Assembly (NCBI GenBank): GCA_016717325.1
Contig: JADKFV010000004.1
Location: 62,001 to 126,000, forward strand
Length of the DNA: 64,000 nt
Source: Bacteroidota bacterium
GTDB taxonomy: Bacteria; Bacteroidota; Bacteroidia; AKYH767-A; OLB10
Direction: 5' to 3'
In this document: one piece after another, positions 36,344 through 46,378 of the stretch
Position numbering within the stretch: position 1 is the stretch's first letter
How the letters are laid out: every line of letters starts with the position of its first letter
Translations under genes and position numbers: made by a program
Notes under the pieces: generated by a model
Seen by the model: the letters and a program-made list of their open reading frames with translations, nothing else
What the model was told of the DNA's origin: nothing
Databases searched by the model: none

Positions 36344-37738
36344 CTAGTATCCCAAAATTTTCAGCATCGATTTAGCACTTTGCTCTTTTGCAAACAGGCG
36401 CGTAGTATATTCACCATTGGCATCGCGATCTATCAGCACATGCTTTGGTGCAGGTATAAGGCAATGTTGTATACCACCATAACCACCCAGCGCTTCCTGA
36501 TAGGCACCAGTATGAAAAAACCCTAAGTACAAAGGCTCTTCACTATCGCCCGCACGGGGCATAAACACACGGTTTGTTTGCGACTCGAAACTATAAAAAT
36601 CTTCGCTATCGCAAGTTAACCCGCCAAGGTTTACACGTTGATAATCTTTATCCCAATGATTCACCGCCAATAAAATAAATTTCTGATTTATGCCCCATGT
36701 ATCGGGCAATGTGGTAATGAAAGAACTATCTATCATGTTCCATGTTTCCTTATCGTTTTGCGTTTTTTGGTTGATGGTTTTAAACAAAACAGCGCCACTC
36801 TCCCCGACTGTAAAACTACCAAATTCTGTAAAAATATTTGGCTCGGCCACATTATTTTTTTCGCAGGTCGATTTTATTTGCTTTATGATTTCGTTGGCCA
36901 TATAATCGTAATCATAATCGAAACTGAGTGAAGTGCGAATGGGCCATCCTCCGCCAATATCGAGCGAATCGAGCTCGGGGCAAATTTGTTTCAACTCGCA
37001 ATACATATCTATCCCTTTCGACAATTCGCTCCAGTAATATGCATTGTCTTTTATACCGGTATTGATAAAAAAGTGCAACATTTTCAATTCTGTATATTGA
37101 TTATTCTTGATGCGGTCTTTTACAAACGGAATAATATCTTTATATCGAATGCCCAGGCGCGAAGTATAAAACTCGAAGTTTGGTTCTTCATCGGCAGCTA
37201 TGCGCAAACCTATTTTAAATTTCTTTTTTATATTTTTTTCATAGCCATCAAGCTCGGCCATATTATCGAGTATCGGAATCACATTTACAAAGTCATCTTT
37301 TATCAAATCATTTATGCCCTGAATATAATTATCGCGCTTAAATCCATTGCACAGAATAAACATTTCCTTGTTTACCAAACCTTGCTCATGTAGATTGCGA
37401 ATAATCTGAATATCAAATCCTGAAGAAGTCTCGAGGTGAATTTGGTTTTTCAATGCCTCTTCCATAACGAATGAAAAATGAGAACTTTTGGTACAATAAC
37501 AATAAGTATAACTACCTTTGTAATCGTTTCGTGCCATAGCCACATTAAATATTCGCTTGGCTTTGTTTATTTGAGCACCTATTTTAGGAAGGTAAGAAAT
37601 TTTTAACGGAGTGCCATATTGCTCAATGATATCCATCACCGGTATACCATTAAAATGTAAGCAATCATCAATCACATCGAAGCCTTCCTGAGGAAAATCG
37701 AAGGTTTGTTTAATTAAATCTATGTAGCGATTCTTCAT
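36344..37738 (-). CDS. speA: Arginine decarboxylase (PLP fold-type III)
   Basis: A 464-residue PLP enzyme of the Orn/DAP/Arg decarboxylase group 2. The PLP lysine region is SYTYCYCTKSSHFSF (K at about 81), the Gly-rich phosphate site is LDSLDIGGGWPIRT, and the C-terminal barrel has FFHTGAYQEALGGYGG with the catalytic Tyr. Length is below that of E. coli SpeA (about 630), but this short form is common in Bacteroidota. It turns arginine into agmatine for polyamine synthesis. The ATG at 37738 is chosen over a TTG three codons upstream. It is divergent from the arginase gene with 103 bases between. Confidence 0.8.
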   Translation of the reverse strand: MKNRYIDLIKQTFDFPQEGFDVIDDCLHFNGIPVMDIIEQYGTPLKISYLPKIGAQINKAKRIFNVAMARNDYKGSYTYCYCTKSSHFSFVMEEALKNQIHLETSSGFDIQIIRNLHEQGLVNKEMFILCNGFKRDNYIQGINDLIKDDFVNVIPILDNMAELDGYEKNIKKKFKIGLRIAADEEPNFEFYTSRLGIRYKDIIPFVKDRIKNNQYTELKMLHFFINTGIKDNAYYWSELSKGIDMYCELKQICPELDSLDIGGGWPIRTSLSFDYDYDYMANEIIKQIKSTCEKNNVAEPNIFTEFGSFTVGESGAVLFKTINQKTQNDKETWNMIDSSFITTLPDTWGINQKFILLAVNHWDKDYQRVNLGGLTCDSEDFYSFESQTNRVFMPRAGDSEEPLYLGFFHTGAYQEALGGYGGIQHCLIPAPKHVLIDRDANGEYTTRLFAKEQSAKSMLKILGY

Positions 37739-37841
37739 AAGAGACAAAATAATATTAAATGTAAATAACTTAGATCATTAAAATTGTGCCAAAGAAACTG
37801 ATTTACAATTAAAAAAAGAAAACAAATTAAATCATATTGAT

Positions 37842-38789
37842 ATGATAAAGAACATAAAATTCATAGAAGTAAAATCGGAAATAGGTGCCGGCACACGGGG
37901 TGCGAGTCTTGGGGTTGATGCCATAAAGATTGCAGCACTCGACTACGGCAGCACTTTATTCAAGCAAATTACCTCGGTTGAAGTACAGCACGAAAACCAA
38001 TTATTGTTTGAGCGCGATAGCACCCCTTATGCAAAACGCATTAAAGGAATACTTGCAATTTATGAACGGTTGAACAAGGAAGTGTCCATATGCCTCAAGT
38101 CGAAAGTGTTTCCTATAGTGCTTGCAGGCGATCATAGTACATCGGGTGGAACCCTTGCCGGAATAAAAACAGCTTTCCCAAAATCGAAGATTGGCGCTAT
38201 CTGGATTGATGCCCATGCCGACATTCATTCACCTTATACTACACCAACAGGTAACATGCATGGTATGCCACTTGCCGCGTCACTTGGCGAAGACAATGCC
38301 ACCAACAAAATAAACAAACCCGATAAGGAAACGCTCGATTTGTGGAGCAAACTTAAAAAAGTAGGTAACGTAAGTCCAAAATTAAGCTATCGCGATGTGG
38401 TTTTTGTTTCGCTGCGCGATATAGAACCCGAAGAAAATTTTCTTATAAAAAAACATAAAGTAAAAGTGTTCAATACATCGGAAGTGAAGCGAAACGGAGT
38501 GGAAAAAATTGCCCGCGATGCCTTATCGTACCTCAATCATTGTACACATATATATGTATCGTTCGATGTCGACTCTATGGATTCGTCCATTTCGAAAGGC
38601 ACCGGTACGCCCGTTCGAAATGGTATTACAGAAAAAGAAGCCGGCAGCTTATGCGTGCGCCTTATTCAAAACGAGAAAGTGTGTTGCTTCGAAATTTCGG
38701 AAGTGAATCCTACGCTTGATAAAGAAAATTTAATGGCCGAAAATACTTTCGAAATTTTGCAGAAGGTGGTGTCGCAATTGACGAATTAA
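37842..38789 (+). CDS. Arginase/agmatinase family ureohydrolase
   Basis: A 315-residue ureohydrolase. All manganese motifs are present: AGDHSTSGG (about 103-111), WIDAHADIHSP (about 126-136) and SFDVDSMDSS (about 242-251), followed by the late Glu of CFEISEVNP. The N-terminal SEIGAGTRGASLGVDA is arginase-like. It hydrolyses arginine to ornithine and urea; agmatine is the alternative substrate, which its divergent arginine decarboxylase neighbour makes plausible. It lies directly upstream of argS. Confidence 0.88.
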   Translation: MIKNIKFIEVKSEIGAGTRGASLGVDAIKIAALDYGSTLFKQITSVEVQHENQLLFERDSTPYAKRIKGILAIYERLNKEVSICLKSKVFPIVLAGDHSTSGGTLAGIKTAFPKSKIGAIWIDAHADIHSPYTTPTGNMHGMPLAASLGEDNATNKINKPDKETLDLWSKLKKVGNVSPKLSYRDVVFVSLRDIEPEENFLIKKHKVKVFNTSEVKRNGVEKIARDALSYLNHCTHIYVSFDVDSMDSSISKGTGTPVRNGITEKEAGSLCVRLIQNEKVCCFEISEVNPTLDKENLMAENTFEILQKVVSQLTN

Positions 38790-38790
38790 G

Positions 38791-38840
38791 TTTTCAGTTT
38801 CGAGTTTTTAGTTTTTAGTTTCGGAAAGCTGTTTTTAGTT
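38791..38840. repeat. Inverted copy of the AACTAAAAACTA repeat
   Basis: TTTTTAGTTTTTAGTT runs match the reverse complement of the repeats at 13390-13499 and 36306-36338. They start right after the arginase stop. Confidence 0.55.
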
Positions 38841-38936
38841 CAAATTAATTTCAGATCCGCTCATGCCATTGATAAACAAAAATAAATGCTTACCCCGAAA
38901 ATAAATTAATAAAATTCTATTTCTAATAAATAATCT

Positions 38937-40841
38937 ATGTTATTCGAACAAAAAATAAAGGAAGCAATTATAAAATGTATTGGCGAAAAATTCAATATCG
39001 CTTTGCCCGAAAATAAAATTGTCCTGCAACCTACACGCAAAGAATTTAGTGGAGATGTGGCTTTGGTAACTTTTGGTATTGCTCCGCTGCTGAAGGAAAC
39101 GCCCGAAAATGCCGGTAAAATAATAGGCACACTTTTGCAAGAACAAAACGAATGGATTACAGCTTTCGAAACCGTAAAAGGATTTCTCAACATCACTATC
39201 GATGCTACACTTTATATGCACGAATTGAATAGCGATGAATTACTTATCGAAAAAAATAATGTTGATGTAAATCCTGTCGTTGTAGAATATTCATCGCCCA
39301 ATACCAACAAGCCTTTACACCTTGGGCATATTCGCAATAACCTTTTAGGATATAGCCTTGCAAAAATTATTGAAGCGGCCGGAAATAAAGTTGCCAAAGT
39401 AAATATTGTAAACGACCGCGGTATTCATATCTGCAAATCGATGTTGGCATGGCAATTATTCGGCAATGGCGAAACGCCACAATCATCGGGCTTGAAAGGC
39501 GATAAACTCGTAGGGAAATATTATGTGGAGTTCGATAAAAAATACAACGAAGAGGCCAAACAACTTTTACAACAATGGAACGAAAATAAATTTGATAACA
39601 GCAATAATTCTATAGATGTCAAAGCCAAGGTTGAAATACTGAAACAAAATATTGTTAACGCCACAAAGCCCGAAGCAAAAGAAAAAGCCGAAACTGAGCT
39701 GAAAGATTTTGCCAAAGCCAACACTACAATATTTAAACAGGTGCAACAAATGTTGCGTTCATGGGAAGCTGGTGACGAAGCTACAATTGCATTATGGAAA
39801 ACAATGAATGGATGGGTGTATGATGGATTTGCAATTACATACAAAAATCTTGGTGTCGATTTCGAAAAAATATATTACGAAAGTGAAACATATTTGCTTG
39901 GAAAAAAAATAGTAGAAGAAGGTTTGCAAAAAAACATTTTCTATAAAAAAGAAGATGGCTCGGTGTGGATTGATTTGACGGACGAAGGCCTCGACCATAA
40001 ATTGCTTTTGCGTGGCGATGGCACTTCGGTTTATATCACGCAAGATTTGGGAACGGCATACTTACGTTACGATGATTTTCAGTTTAGCCGAATGATTTAC
40101 GTTGTTGGTAACGAACAGGATTATCACTTCAAAGTGTTGAAACTGATACTGAAAAAAATTGGTGTACAATGGTGGAATCGTTTGCAACATTTTAATTACA
40201 ATATGGTGGACCTGCCTACAGGAAAAATGAAATCGCGCGAAGGTACCGTAGTGGATGCCGATGACCTTATTGAAGAAACCATCACCAATGCACAAAACAT
40301 GACACGCGAATTGGGGAAACTCGAAGGAGTAGATGATGCAACGGCAAAACAATTATTTTTCGATATTGGTATGGGAGCATTGAAGTTTTACATACTAAAA
40401 GTGGACCCCGAAAAACGTATGCTCTTCAATCCCGAAGAGTCGATTGATATTAACGGTTGCACCGGACCATTTGTTCAATACACCTATGCACGTATACAAT
40501 CGCTCAGGCGAAAAGCCTTATCCAGCAATAGTTTGAAGGAATATGCAAACATGCCATGGCAACAACATATGCCCGATGCAAAAGAACTTGAATTGATAAA
40601 GCAAGTAATAAGTTACAAAGAAACTGTTATGCTTGCTGCCGAAAAATTGAGCCCCGCAATAGTTGCAAACTATGCATATGAAACGGCAAAAATATTCAAT
40701 CAGTTTTATCATGATCATGTAGCTGTTGATGAGCAAAATATTCAAACAAGCGCATTCAGAATTTTACTCTCTACCAAAACCTCAAACGTGCTGAAACATG
40801 CTTTCGGATTGCTGGGAATAAATATGCCGGAGAGGATGTAA
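38937..40841 (+). CDS. argS: Arginyl-tRNA synthetase
   Basis: A 634-residue class I synthetase, longer than E. coli ArgS (577). The N-terminal Add1 domain is followed by the HIGH-type motif in SSPNTNKPLHLGHIRNN (HLGH), a long helical insertion (about 190-270, rich in Lys and Glu) and the second site GKMKSREGTVVDADDLI. The C-terminal anticodon-binding DALR-type helix bundle ends in GLLGINMPERM, typical of ArgS. It charges tRNA-Arg in the cytoplasm. Located next to the arginase and arginine decarboxylase genes. Confidence 0.95.
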   Translation: MLFEQKIKEAIIKCIGEKFNIALPENKIVLQPTRKEFSGDVALVTFGIAPLLKETPENAGKIIGTLLQEQNEWITAFETVKGFLNITIDATLYMHELNSDELLIEKNNVDVNPVVVEYSSPNTNKPLHLGHIRNNLLGYSLAKIIEAAGNKVAKVNIVNDRGIHICKSMLAWQLFGNGETPQSSGLKGDKLVGKYYVEFDKKYNEEAKQLLQQWNENKFDNSNNSIDVKAKVEILKQNIVNATKPEAKEKAETELKDFAKANTTIFKQVQQMLRSWEAGDEATIALWKTMNGWVYDGFAITYKNLGVDFEKIYYESETYLLGKKIVEEGLQKNIFYKKEDGSVWIDLTDEGLDHKLLLRGDGTSVYITQDLGTAYLRYDDFQFSRMIYVVGNEQDYHFKVLKLILKKIGVQWWNRLQHFNYNMVDLPTGKMKSREGTVVDADDLIEETITNAQNMTRELGKLEGVDDATAKQLFFDIGMGALKFYILKVDPEKRMLFNPEESIDINGCTGPFVQYTYARIQSLRRKALSSNSLKEYANMPWQQHMPDAKELELIKQVISYKETVMLAAEKLSPAIVANYAYETAKIFNQFYHDHVAVDEQNIQTSAFRILLSTKTSNVLKHAFGLLGINMPERM

Positions 40842-41092
40842 ATGTTGGTGATGTGATTTTGCTACAAAACAAAAATTCAGAAATCAAGTTCAGAATATCT
40901 TTATACTAAGAGTAGTTAGATTTTCGAATGAAAATATAACGTACTCTAGTAATGCCGAATAACTTCAATAACATGTTTTTTCAAAACCTAAGTTGTTTCC
41001 GGTATAATGAGCCTTCAAAGAAGATGTAAAAAATCAAAAGCCAAAATTACCAAAACTTTAAATCCCATAAAATATTAAAATTGATTCGCTAG
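40842..41092. other. Intergenic region, nothing recognised
   Basis: AT-rich sequence after argS with no supported gene, RNA or terminator. A dispersed repeat begins at 41093. Confidence 0.4.
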
Positions 41093-41146
41093 CAACTTAG
41101 CGAAGTTTTGTGCCGTTGTGCTTTCGTGGCAAAGAAGATTTTTCCA
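41093..41146 (-). repeat. Partial copy of the dispersed TTTTGTGCC...TCGTGGC repeat
   Basis: This stretch matches, in reverse complement, the left half of the element at 42029-42172 (CTTAG, then GTTTTGTGCC, then TTTCGTGGCAAA). The two copies flank the DUF433/DUF5615 gene pair in opposite orientation. Confidence 0.6.
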
Positions 41147-41183
41147 TGTCGACTCGCTTTTAAAGCTATTCATTTAAATTTTA

Positions 41184-41191
41184 TACTTTTG
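41184..41191 (+). promoter_or_regulatory. -7 box TACTTTTG of the DUF433/DUF5615 module
   Basis: Exact TAnnTTTG match 13 bases before the ATG at 41205, implying a very short leader. Confidence 0.5.
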
Positions 41192-41204
41192 CATTATAAA
41201 AAAA

Positions 41205-41438
41205 ATGAAAATGAAATCATACAAAGAAGTAATAACTATTAATCCATTGGTGAGATTAGGCAAAGCGTGTGTCCGCGACACCAGGATTACAGTTGCTGAC
41301 GTGTTAGAATACCTCGCATCGGGCATGAGTGAAAATGAAATCGTTCAAGATTTTCCTCAATTGACAATCGATGACATTCACGCATGTTTGTCCTATGCTG
41401 CCGAAAGCGAAAAGCATGTAAAAATTGTATTCTCATGA
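41205..41438 (+). CDS. DUF433 family antitoxin
   Basis: A 77-residue protein matching DUF433: PLVRLGKACVRDTRITVADVLEYLASGMSENEIVQDFPQLTIDDIHACLSYAA. This is a small winged helix-turn-helix fold that usually pairs with a DUF5615 PIN-like protein as a type II toxin-antitoxin module. The downstream gene is such a protein, and the two overlap by ATGA at 41435-41438, so translation is coupled. The antitoxin presumably binds the toxin and its own promoter. Confidence 0.88.
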   Translation: MKMKSYKEVITINPLVRLGKACVRDTRITVADVLEYLASGMSENEIVQDFPQLTIDDIHACLSYAAESEKHVKIVFS

Positions 41439-41770
41439 AGTTGTTGATTGATAATAATCTTTCATTCAAATTAAAAAAAACGCTTTCTTCTTTTTTCGAA
41501 ATAGTTGTACATGTTTCCGATTTTGAAATGGAAGCAAATACTGAAGACAAAACAATTTGGAAATATGGGAAAGAAAATGATTTCATAATACTTTCTAAGG
41601 ACAATGATTTTGAAACTTTATCTCGATTTTTCGGATGTCCTCCCAAAGTAATTCAATTGATTTGTGGCAATAAATCAACTGTCGAAATAATAGAAATTCT
41701 TAATAAAAGTAAAGATATTATTCGCAATTTCGATATGGATAAAGAAAATTGCTTGTTGTTTTTAAGTTGA
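41435..41770 (+). CDS. DUF5615 PIN-like toxin
   Basis: A 111-residue protein starting MKLLIDNNLSFKLKKTL, the DUF5615 opening with its acidic residue, followed by VVHVSDFEMEANTEDKTIWKYGKENDFIILSKDNDFETL and IQLICGN. The Asp residues (D6, and those in SKDNDF) fit a PIN-domain metal site, so RNase activity is likely. The start overlapping the DUF433 stop is better than upstream alternatives, which add a Cys/Arg-rich leader read from the antitoxin gene in another frame. Confidence 0.85.
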   Translation: MKLLIDNNLSFKLKKTLSSFFEIVVHVSDFEMEANTEDKTIWKYGKENDFIILSKDNDFETLSRFFGCPPKVIQLICGNKSTVEIIEILNKSKDIIRNFDMDKENCLLFLS

Positions 41771-42028
41771 AATCGAGGTTTAACTTTTTTTGGCGTTAAC
41801 CTCTGTTCCTTTTTCATTATTGTAATCAAACGAAAATACAAGCAAGCAATTACAACTTTTAGAACTACTCTATATTTTGACTGCTTCACTCCAGTCAACT
41901 TATCATATAGAATTAAAGCAATATTTTCTATGGTTGAAAAACAATGAGTTGCATCTGCTGAATGAATATTGGAATAACATAGTTTTATGACTCGAAATTT
42001 CACAAAAACAAAATGAAGCATGATTGAG
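41771..42028. other. Intergenic region, nothing recognised
   Basis: No supported feature. A minus-strand open frame crosses it, but its start lies in the repeat and its end inside the toxin gene, so it is not a gene. Confidence 0.4.
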
Positions 42029-42172
42029 TCCACTCCGAAAAGTTATTTTGCCACAAAAACACGAAGGCACAAAATTTCACTAAGTCGTAAGCTAATTATT
42101 TTCTATGCTTCGTGGGATTTGGTGTTTTGGTGATTTAGTGGCCTACTATTTCATTAAACTTTTCGGAGTAGG
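42029..42172. repeat. MITE-like element with terminal inverted repeats
   Basis: A perfect 12-bp inverted pair, ACTCCGAAAAGT (42032-42043) and ACTTTTCGGAGT (42158-42169), bounds about 140 bases and extends imperfectly outward to GA on both sides. Inside are outward-facing copies of the GCCAC...AAACAC...AAAGGCAC-type repeat. It encodes nothing. A partial inverted copy is at 41093-41146. No clear target-site duplication was found. Confidence 0.65.
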
Positions 42173-42292
42173 GTCATATTTAAAATTTGATGGGCTTTTG
42201 CGGTTATTATTTTAAATTTTAAAATGTCCCTATAAAAATTCAACTTGCATCTAAAATGTATCGAACATGCAACATCTAATCGAAATAATTTA

Positions 42293-42300
42293 TATTTTTG
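42293..42300 (+). promoter_or_regulatory. -7 box TATTTTTG of the M1 peptidase gene
   Basis: TAnnTTTG match 12 bases before the ATG at 42312. It lies inside the leader that would be coding if the upstream ATG 42267 were used, which favours 42312. Confidence 0.45.
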
Positions 42301-42311
42301 AAAAAAAATCA

Positions 42312-44719
42312 ATGAAAAAAATACTAATACTTGCTGTAGGTCTCATCGCATTTTTATTTAATGCTCATGCTCAAAATTGTCAATTGCAAAAGCAACTGTT
42401 CAATCAATTGCAAAATAGCAATTCTCAAAAATTGATGCCAACCGCAGGCGATTCAATACATGTGGTGCATTATGATATAACTATCGATTCCATTATCAAC
42501 AACTCCGTGAAGGCAATTTATGCCAACACAAAATTGAAAGTTAAAGCCCGGGTTAATAACGTAAATGTCATCTCATTGAGTTTACTAAAGCTTTCAGTGG
42601 ATTCTGTAAAGAGTAATTCCACTTTGCTCACACACACATATAATGATACAACCATAAGTATATACGCACCCAATACATTAAATATTAACGACAGCATTGA
42701 GCTTACAGTTTACTATCATGGCAAGCCACTTACCGATGCATCGGGATGGGGAGGGTTTTACTTTTCAACCGGTTATGTTTTCAATCTTGGTGTAGGTTTT
42801 GCTGCCGACCCACATACGTTTGGCCGTGCATGGTTTCCATGTGTGGATGAATTTACAGACAAGGCCACTTACGATTTTTATATTGCCACCGAGCCAAATA
42901 AAAAAGCATTTTGCAACGGTATTCTTATCGACAGTTCGCTGCAGGCCAACACAAATAATTTAATATGGCATTGGAAAATGAATCAACCTATACCAACCTA
43001 TTTAGCATGTATGGCTGTTTCTTCATACTACACATTAGAGCAAAATATAAATGGAATAAAAGCACAGTTTGCAACATCTATACTCGATACAACAAAAGTA
43101 AAAAACACCTTCGTGCATTTGCCTGATATTATGACCACATACATCAACTCTTTTGGGCCTTATCCTTTCGATAAAATTGGATTCAGCATGGTGCCCTTTG
43201 GTTCAGGTGCTATGGAACATGCATCGCAAATTACTATTGGCTCTGCGTTTATTGATGGTTCACTTACTTACGAATCGTTATGGGCGCATGAACTATCGCA
43301 TATGTGGTGGGGCGATAAAGTTACATGCGAAACGGCAGGCGATATGTGGCTGAACGAAGGATGGGCCTCATTTAACGAAGCATACACGCGCGAATTTTTG
43401 TATGGCAAACAATCTTACAAAAATTATGTATCGGCCAATCATAAAACAGTTTTGCAATTTGCTCATGTAGATGATGGGGGATATTTGTCATTCATCAATG
43501 TACCACATGCTTACACCTACGGAAGTACCGTTTATAAAAAAGGGGCTGATGCTGCGCACACCCTTCGCAATTTTTTGGGTGATAGTCTTTTTAAAATTGG
43601 CATGCAATTTTATATGAATAACCGTGCTTATGGCAATGCAAATTCATATCAGTTTCGCGATGATATTATTGCATCAACCGAGTAGATGTTACACGTTTTT
43701 TTGATGACTGGATTTTTACCGAAGGCTTTCCGCATTTCAGTATCGACTCCGTTGTATTTGTTCCTGGTGGTCTCGATCATTATTTTGTTTATACACGGCA
43801 GCGCAGCAAAGGCAACAATCACCTGTACTCTATGCCCGTGGATATTACGCTTAGCAATGGCACTACCGACACAACTTATACTATAGTGATAGACAGCGCA
43901 ACACAAATGTTTCATATTGCCACCCTGGGTGTATTCGATTGGTTTGCACTCGACCGTAGCGAAAAAATAAGCGATGCCATAACCGATGATGAGATTACAG
44001 TTAATGCAGTGGCTACAACCAATTTGCCCGAAACATTTACATCAATAAATTCTATTGCTGTTCCTGTTAGCGGATCGCTTGTACGTTTGGAACACAATTG
44101 GGTAGCACCCGATGGTTTTAAGAATAGTAATCCCGGAATACGTTTATCTAATTATAGATACTGGACCATCAATGGCCACTTTAAACCCGGTTACCATGCA
44201 AAGGCAACTTTTACTTACGATGGCCGAACCATAGCAAATACCGGGCATCTCGATAATACATTGGGAATTATTATCGAAGACAGTTTAGTGTTGGTTTACC
44301 GTAATGGCAGTGGCGATGATTGGAAAATAATACCACAAACTACCAACTTCAATGGCTCGCATGTAGACCGGTTTGGTACAATAACCATCGACTCGCTCAT
44401 GCGCGGTGAATATGCACTGGGCTACTATGATTATACTGTTGGTGTGCCTTCAATTGCACAGGCCGCCAAAACGTATACCCTTACAGTTAGCCCTAACCCA
44501 ACAAATAAAATTTGTAACATCGCATTCACGCTTAATAATTTGAAGCAAGCAACCATAGCAATAACTAACATGCTGGGTGCTGTTGTAAAAGTCTACACCG
44601 TTTATGCACATCAGGAGCAAGTATCGTGGGATGCTGCCGATATGCCGGCAGGCACATATATCTGCCTCACCAGTGGCGACAAAATTCTAAACAGCGAAAA
44701 ACTTATTCTTACTAAGTAA
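42312..44719 (+). CDS. Secreted M1 family aminopeptidase with T9SS domain, one frameshift
   Basis: Signal peptide MKKILILAVGLIAFLFNAHAQ, then a beta-sandwich domain and the catalytic domain with GAMEHASQ (the GAMEN equivalent) and the zinc motif HELSHMWWGD beginning at about residue 326, with the distal Glu in NEGWASF. The frame stops at 43683-43685, but another frame continues VDVTRFFDDWIFTEGFPHFSID, the normal M1 continuation after the helix ending IIAST. Adding one base at the CCGAG before 43683 restores one product of about 800 residues ending in a T9SS sorting domain (YTLTVSPNPTNKICN onward). It removes N-terminal amino acids from peptides outside the cell. Confidence 0.82.
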
Positions 44720-45005
44720 GATAAAGCATTGCCGTTGCATCAATTAGTTTAATAAACTTATTTATTGAAGGAGGTTAATGGAACTTAGATGTTCATATTG
44801 CCTGAAAGCAACTACGGTTACTTTTAAAAAGCTCTGTTGTTACTTTTAAAAATTAAAAACTCCATCATAGAATTGAATATATGAACACAGTAAATATATT
44901 TGTAGCAAAACCTTCCTATTGCTAAACACATTGGACAGATTGGAGAAAGTTAAGGATTAATAAATTTTCCAAGCTGCTAGTTATGCACCGTATTAGACGA
45001 CAGAA
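44720..45005. other. Intergenic region; ends at the left arm of a 13-bp inverted repeat
   Basis: No gene. The end holds TATGCACCGTATT at 44982-44994, whose exact reverse complement lies at the end of the next gene (45607-45619). Confidence 0.5.
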
Positions 45006-45620
45006 ATGACTAACATAAAAGAAATAGCAGACGACATTTATAGCAAAGAGAAAACAAAATCTCATCGCGACCTTATCGACAATTTTGAGCGATATCAAAA
45101 GACAATAGAAACTATAGACTATAAAGCAACATCAGACACATACGACATTTACTCACACCTAATCGCTGACTATGGAATTGCTCTTTTAGAAACACAAAGT
45201 TATAAAAAAGCCATTCCTTCAATAAACAAAGCAATTGACCTTTTTAAAAGCAATAAAAGATTCACAGCGGACAGTTTACCAAACGTGAAATTTTATGAGA
45301 CTTTAATATTCAATCGTGGACTATGTAATTACTATCTTGACAATTACGAATTGGCTCAACCTGACTTTGAATTATTGGTAAAACTTTATCCAGACAATGA
45401 CATTTATCCTAAGTGGGCAAATGCAATTGGAAATAGAAAACTGAATCGGCTAAAAAATATTTCATGGTATTTTGTTGCAGGTTCAGTTTTAATTGAATCG
45501 TTTTTTAGCAAGACAAAATTAATCAAAGATATAACGCTTGGTCTTGGACTACTTGCATTGTTAAGTGCAATTATTTTGGAGACAATGATGTATTATAGAA
45601 AGAAGAAATACGGTGCATAG
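45006..45620 (+). CDS. Uncharacterised protein with TPR-like region and C-terminal membrane helices
   Basis: A 204-residue protein. Residues about 40-150 look like two or three TPR helices (YGIALLETQSYKKAIPSINKAIDLF and NRGLCNYYLDNYELAQPDFELLVKLYPD), then come two membrane helices (about 152-170 and 178-196) and a basic C-terminus facing the cytoplasm. No family is recognised. The coding sequence is bounded by a perfect 13-bp inverted repeat, with the right arm overlapping the last codons and the stop. It is isolated from its neighbours and may be part of a mobile cassette. Confidence 0.65.
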   Translation: MTNIKEIADDIYSKEKTKSHRDLIDNFERYQKTIETIDYKATSDTYDIYSHLIADYGIALLETQSYKKAIPSINKAIDLFKSNKRFTADSLPNVKFYETLIFNRGLCNYYLDNYELAQPDFELLVKLYPDNDIYPKWANAIGNRKLNRLKNISWYFVAGSVLIESFFSKTKLIKDITLGLGLLALLSAIILETMMYYRKKKYGA

Positions 45621-45995
45621 CCCGGCTTTGGCAAAAGTGGCGGTGCGGTAGCGCTCAGACACATTTCTAGTTAATCAAACATTGGCTCACTGCATCATCA
45701 TTAGTGGCGAAAATCACCAACTTATAAAAGCTACAAACCGTAAGGATGTGAAAAAACCCTTTTTTAAAAATATTGTCGACCCTAAAGCTTTTATAACGGT
45801 AACCCTATACGGTTTTACAACTTGTTACATCAGGTAAGCGATGAATATTTTTTGTAAAGGTGTGTCAACTGTGTTGTATGATTTTTCTTTTTACACCATG
45901 ATTTAAATGTATAGCTTTGGGCACATTGGTTTTTTCAGAGGCTGGCGTTAGCTACAAATTAAAAAACGACACGATAACAATTAAAGCAAAGTAAT
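45621..45995. repeat. Intergenic repeat, copy A (core about 45698-45932)
   Basis: Shares diverged sequence with 46909-47140, in the same order and orientation: CAAACCRTMAGG, GTGAAAAAA, TTTTAAAAATATTG, ATAACGGTRACC, TATACGG, TTTACAA, GTGTTGT and TAGCT-TGGG. Stops in all frames show it is not coding. It ends at a GTTAGC core in front of the VOC gene. The start has GCTTTGGCAAAAGTGGCGGTG, a motif pattern I have seen in Bacteroidota intergenic DNA. Confidence 0.6.
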
Positions 45996-46378
45996 TTGAA
46001 AAATAAGTTGACACATTTTGCCATTCACATAGATGACATTAAAGGGCAAAAAGTTTTTATGACAAAGTTTTCGATTGGGGTTTCAATTCTTACGGACAAG
46101 ACGATTTTATACAAATCAAAGCCGACAAGTCCGAAAACGGAGAATTGATTGGAGCAATGCAATCAAGAAAATATTCCCCAGTTGCTGACAAGATTATTGG
46201 TTTGGAATGTACAATTGGCGTTGAAAGTATTGAAGCTATTATTGAAAAAGTAAAAATTAATGGCGGACAAATCTTAATGCCCAAAACGGCTATACCTTAT
46301 GTTGGTTGGATTGCCAAGTTTTTAGACACAGAAGGAAATTTAATTTGTGGAATGCAATACAACAATACAGCGAGATGA
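45996..46378 (+). CDS. VOC family protein, one frameshift
   Basis: TTG 45996 gives KNKLTHFAIHIDDIK, the normal VOC opening, which breaks in the AAAGGG run at 46039-46045. One added base gives (R)AKSFYDKVFDWGFNSYGQDDFIQI, and the protein proceeds to FLDTEGNLICGMQYNN at the end. The repaired product has about 128 residues. Glyoxalase or other ligand-binding activity is possible; no ligand can be named. Its TGA overlaps the DUF1801 start (ATGA at 46375-46378), so both genes are one unit. Confidence 0.72.

Noticed and set aside
41653..42033. 126-codon minus-strand open frame
   Set aside because: It overlaps the toxin gene antisense and begins in a repeat; no protein features.
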